From Abditibacteriales bacterium (GTDB taxonomy: Bacteria > Armatimonadota > Abditibacteriia > Abditibacteriales > JANWYM01), in contig JANWYM010000241.1 in the NCBI GenBank assembly GCA_025055355.1, positions 1 to 6,593 on the forward strand: a stretch of DNA of 6,593 nucleotides, in the 5' to 3' direction. The position numbers were made by a program, and so were the translations under genes. This document shows positions 6,593-6,593 of this stretch, in pieces. Positions within the stretch are counted from its first letter, which is position 1. Every line of letters starts with the position of its first letter. The notes beneath the pieces were generated by a model. That model was given only the letters and a program-made list of their open reading frames with translations, was not told the DNA's origin and made no database searches.

Positions 6593-6593
6593 A

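Overview
The window lies inside one very large gene. A single reading frame on the + strand is open from base 2 to base 6592 (2197 codons) with no stop and no frameshift. I followed it line by line through the whole window. Both ends run off: the left edge falls inside what looks like a signal peptide, so the true start should be only a few codons upstream, and the stop lies to the right. There is no second gene, RNA gene, mobile element, CRISPR array, promoter or terminator that I can support. The long frames on the - strand are shadows of a GC-rich, stop-poor coding region.

The product is a secreted, modular, surface-type protein. In order (residues numbered from base 2): end of a Sec signal peptide (1-16); eight tandem cohesin-like modules of 135-141 residues (17-1124); a duplicated pair of Ig-like modules, each with one cysteine pair (1125-1339); a GSLRAA-type N-cap followed by a right-handed parallel beta-helix with about five 60-63-residue double coils (1341-1769); an Ig-like module of the kind that usually follows such helices (1770-1866); an invasin/Big_1-type Ig-like module (1867-1968); and a Trp-rich C-terminal region of at least 229 residues with GYW and AWIF motifs that I recognise only as a pattern (1969-2197). 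No dockerin, carbohydrate-binding module, S-layer-homology domain, LPXTG signal or enzyme active site is visible.

The most informative structure is inside the cohesin array. Modules 1 and 3 resemble each other, as do 2 and 4, so the first four look like a duplicated two-module unit of about 831-837 bp; one 39-base stretch is 38/39 identical between modules 2 and 4. Modules 5-7 form a second sub-family with different loop signatures, and module 8 is the divergent end copy. An ADNxxG signature is kept in all eight. The protein is also strikingly poor in lysine: 7 in 2197 residues.

Organism: high-GC DNA (about two thirds G+C by eye), a bacterial secreted multi-module protein, and an Arg-for-Lys bias. 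The style resembles large secreted proteins of Armatimonadota or related thermophilic lineages from environmental genomes, but the assignment is a weak inference. Cohesin modules bind dockerins in cellulosomes, but many cohesin-like modules occur in non-cellulolytic bacteria with no known partner. The likely role here is a cell-surface or extracellular scaffold or adhesin, with the module arrays acting as binding sites or as a stalk and the beta-helix as a possible glycan- or surface-contacting part.
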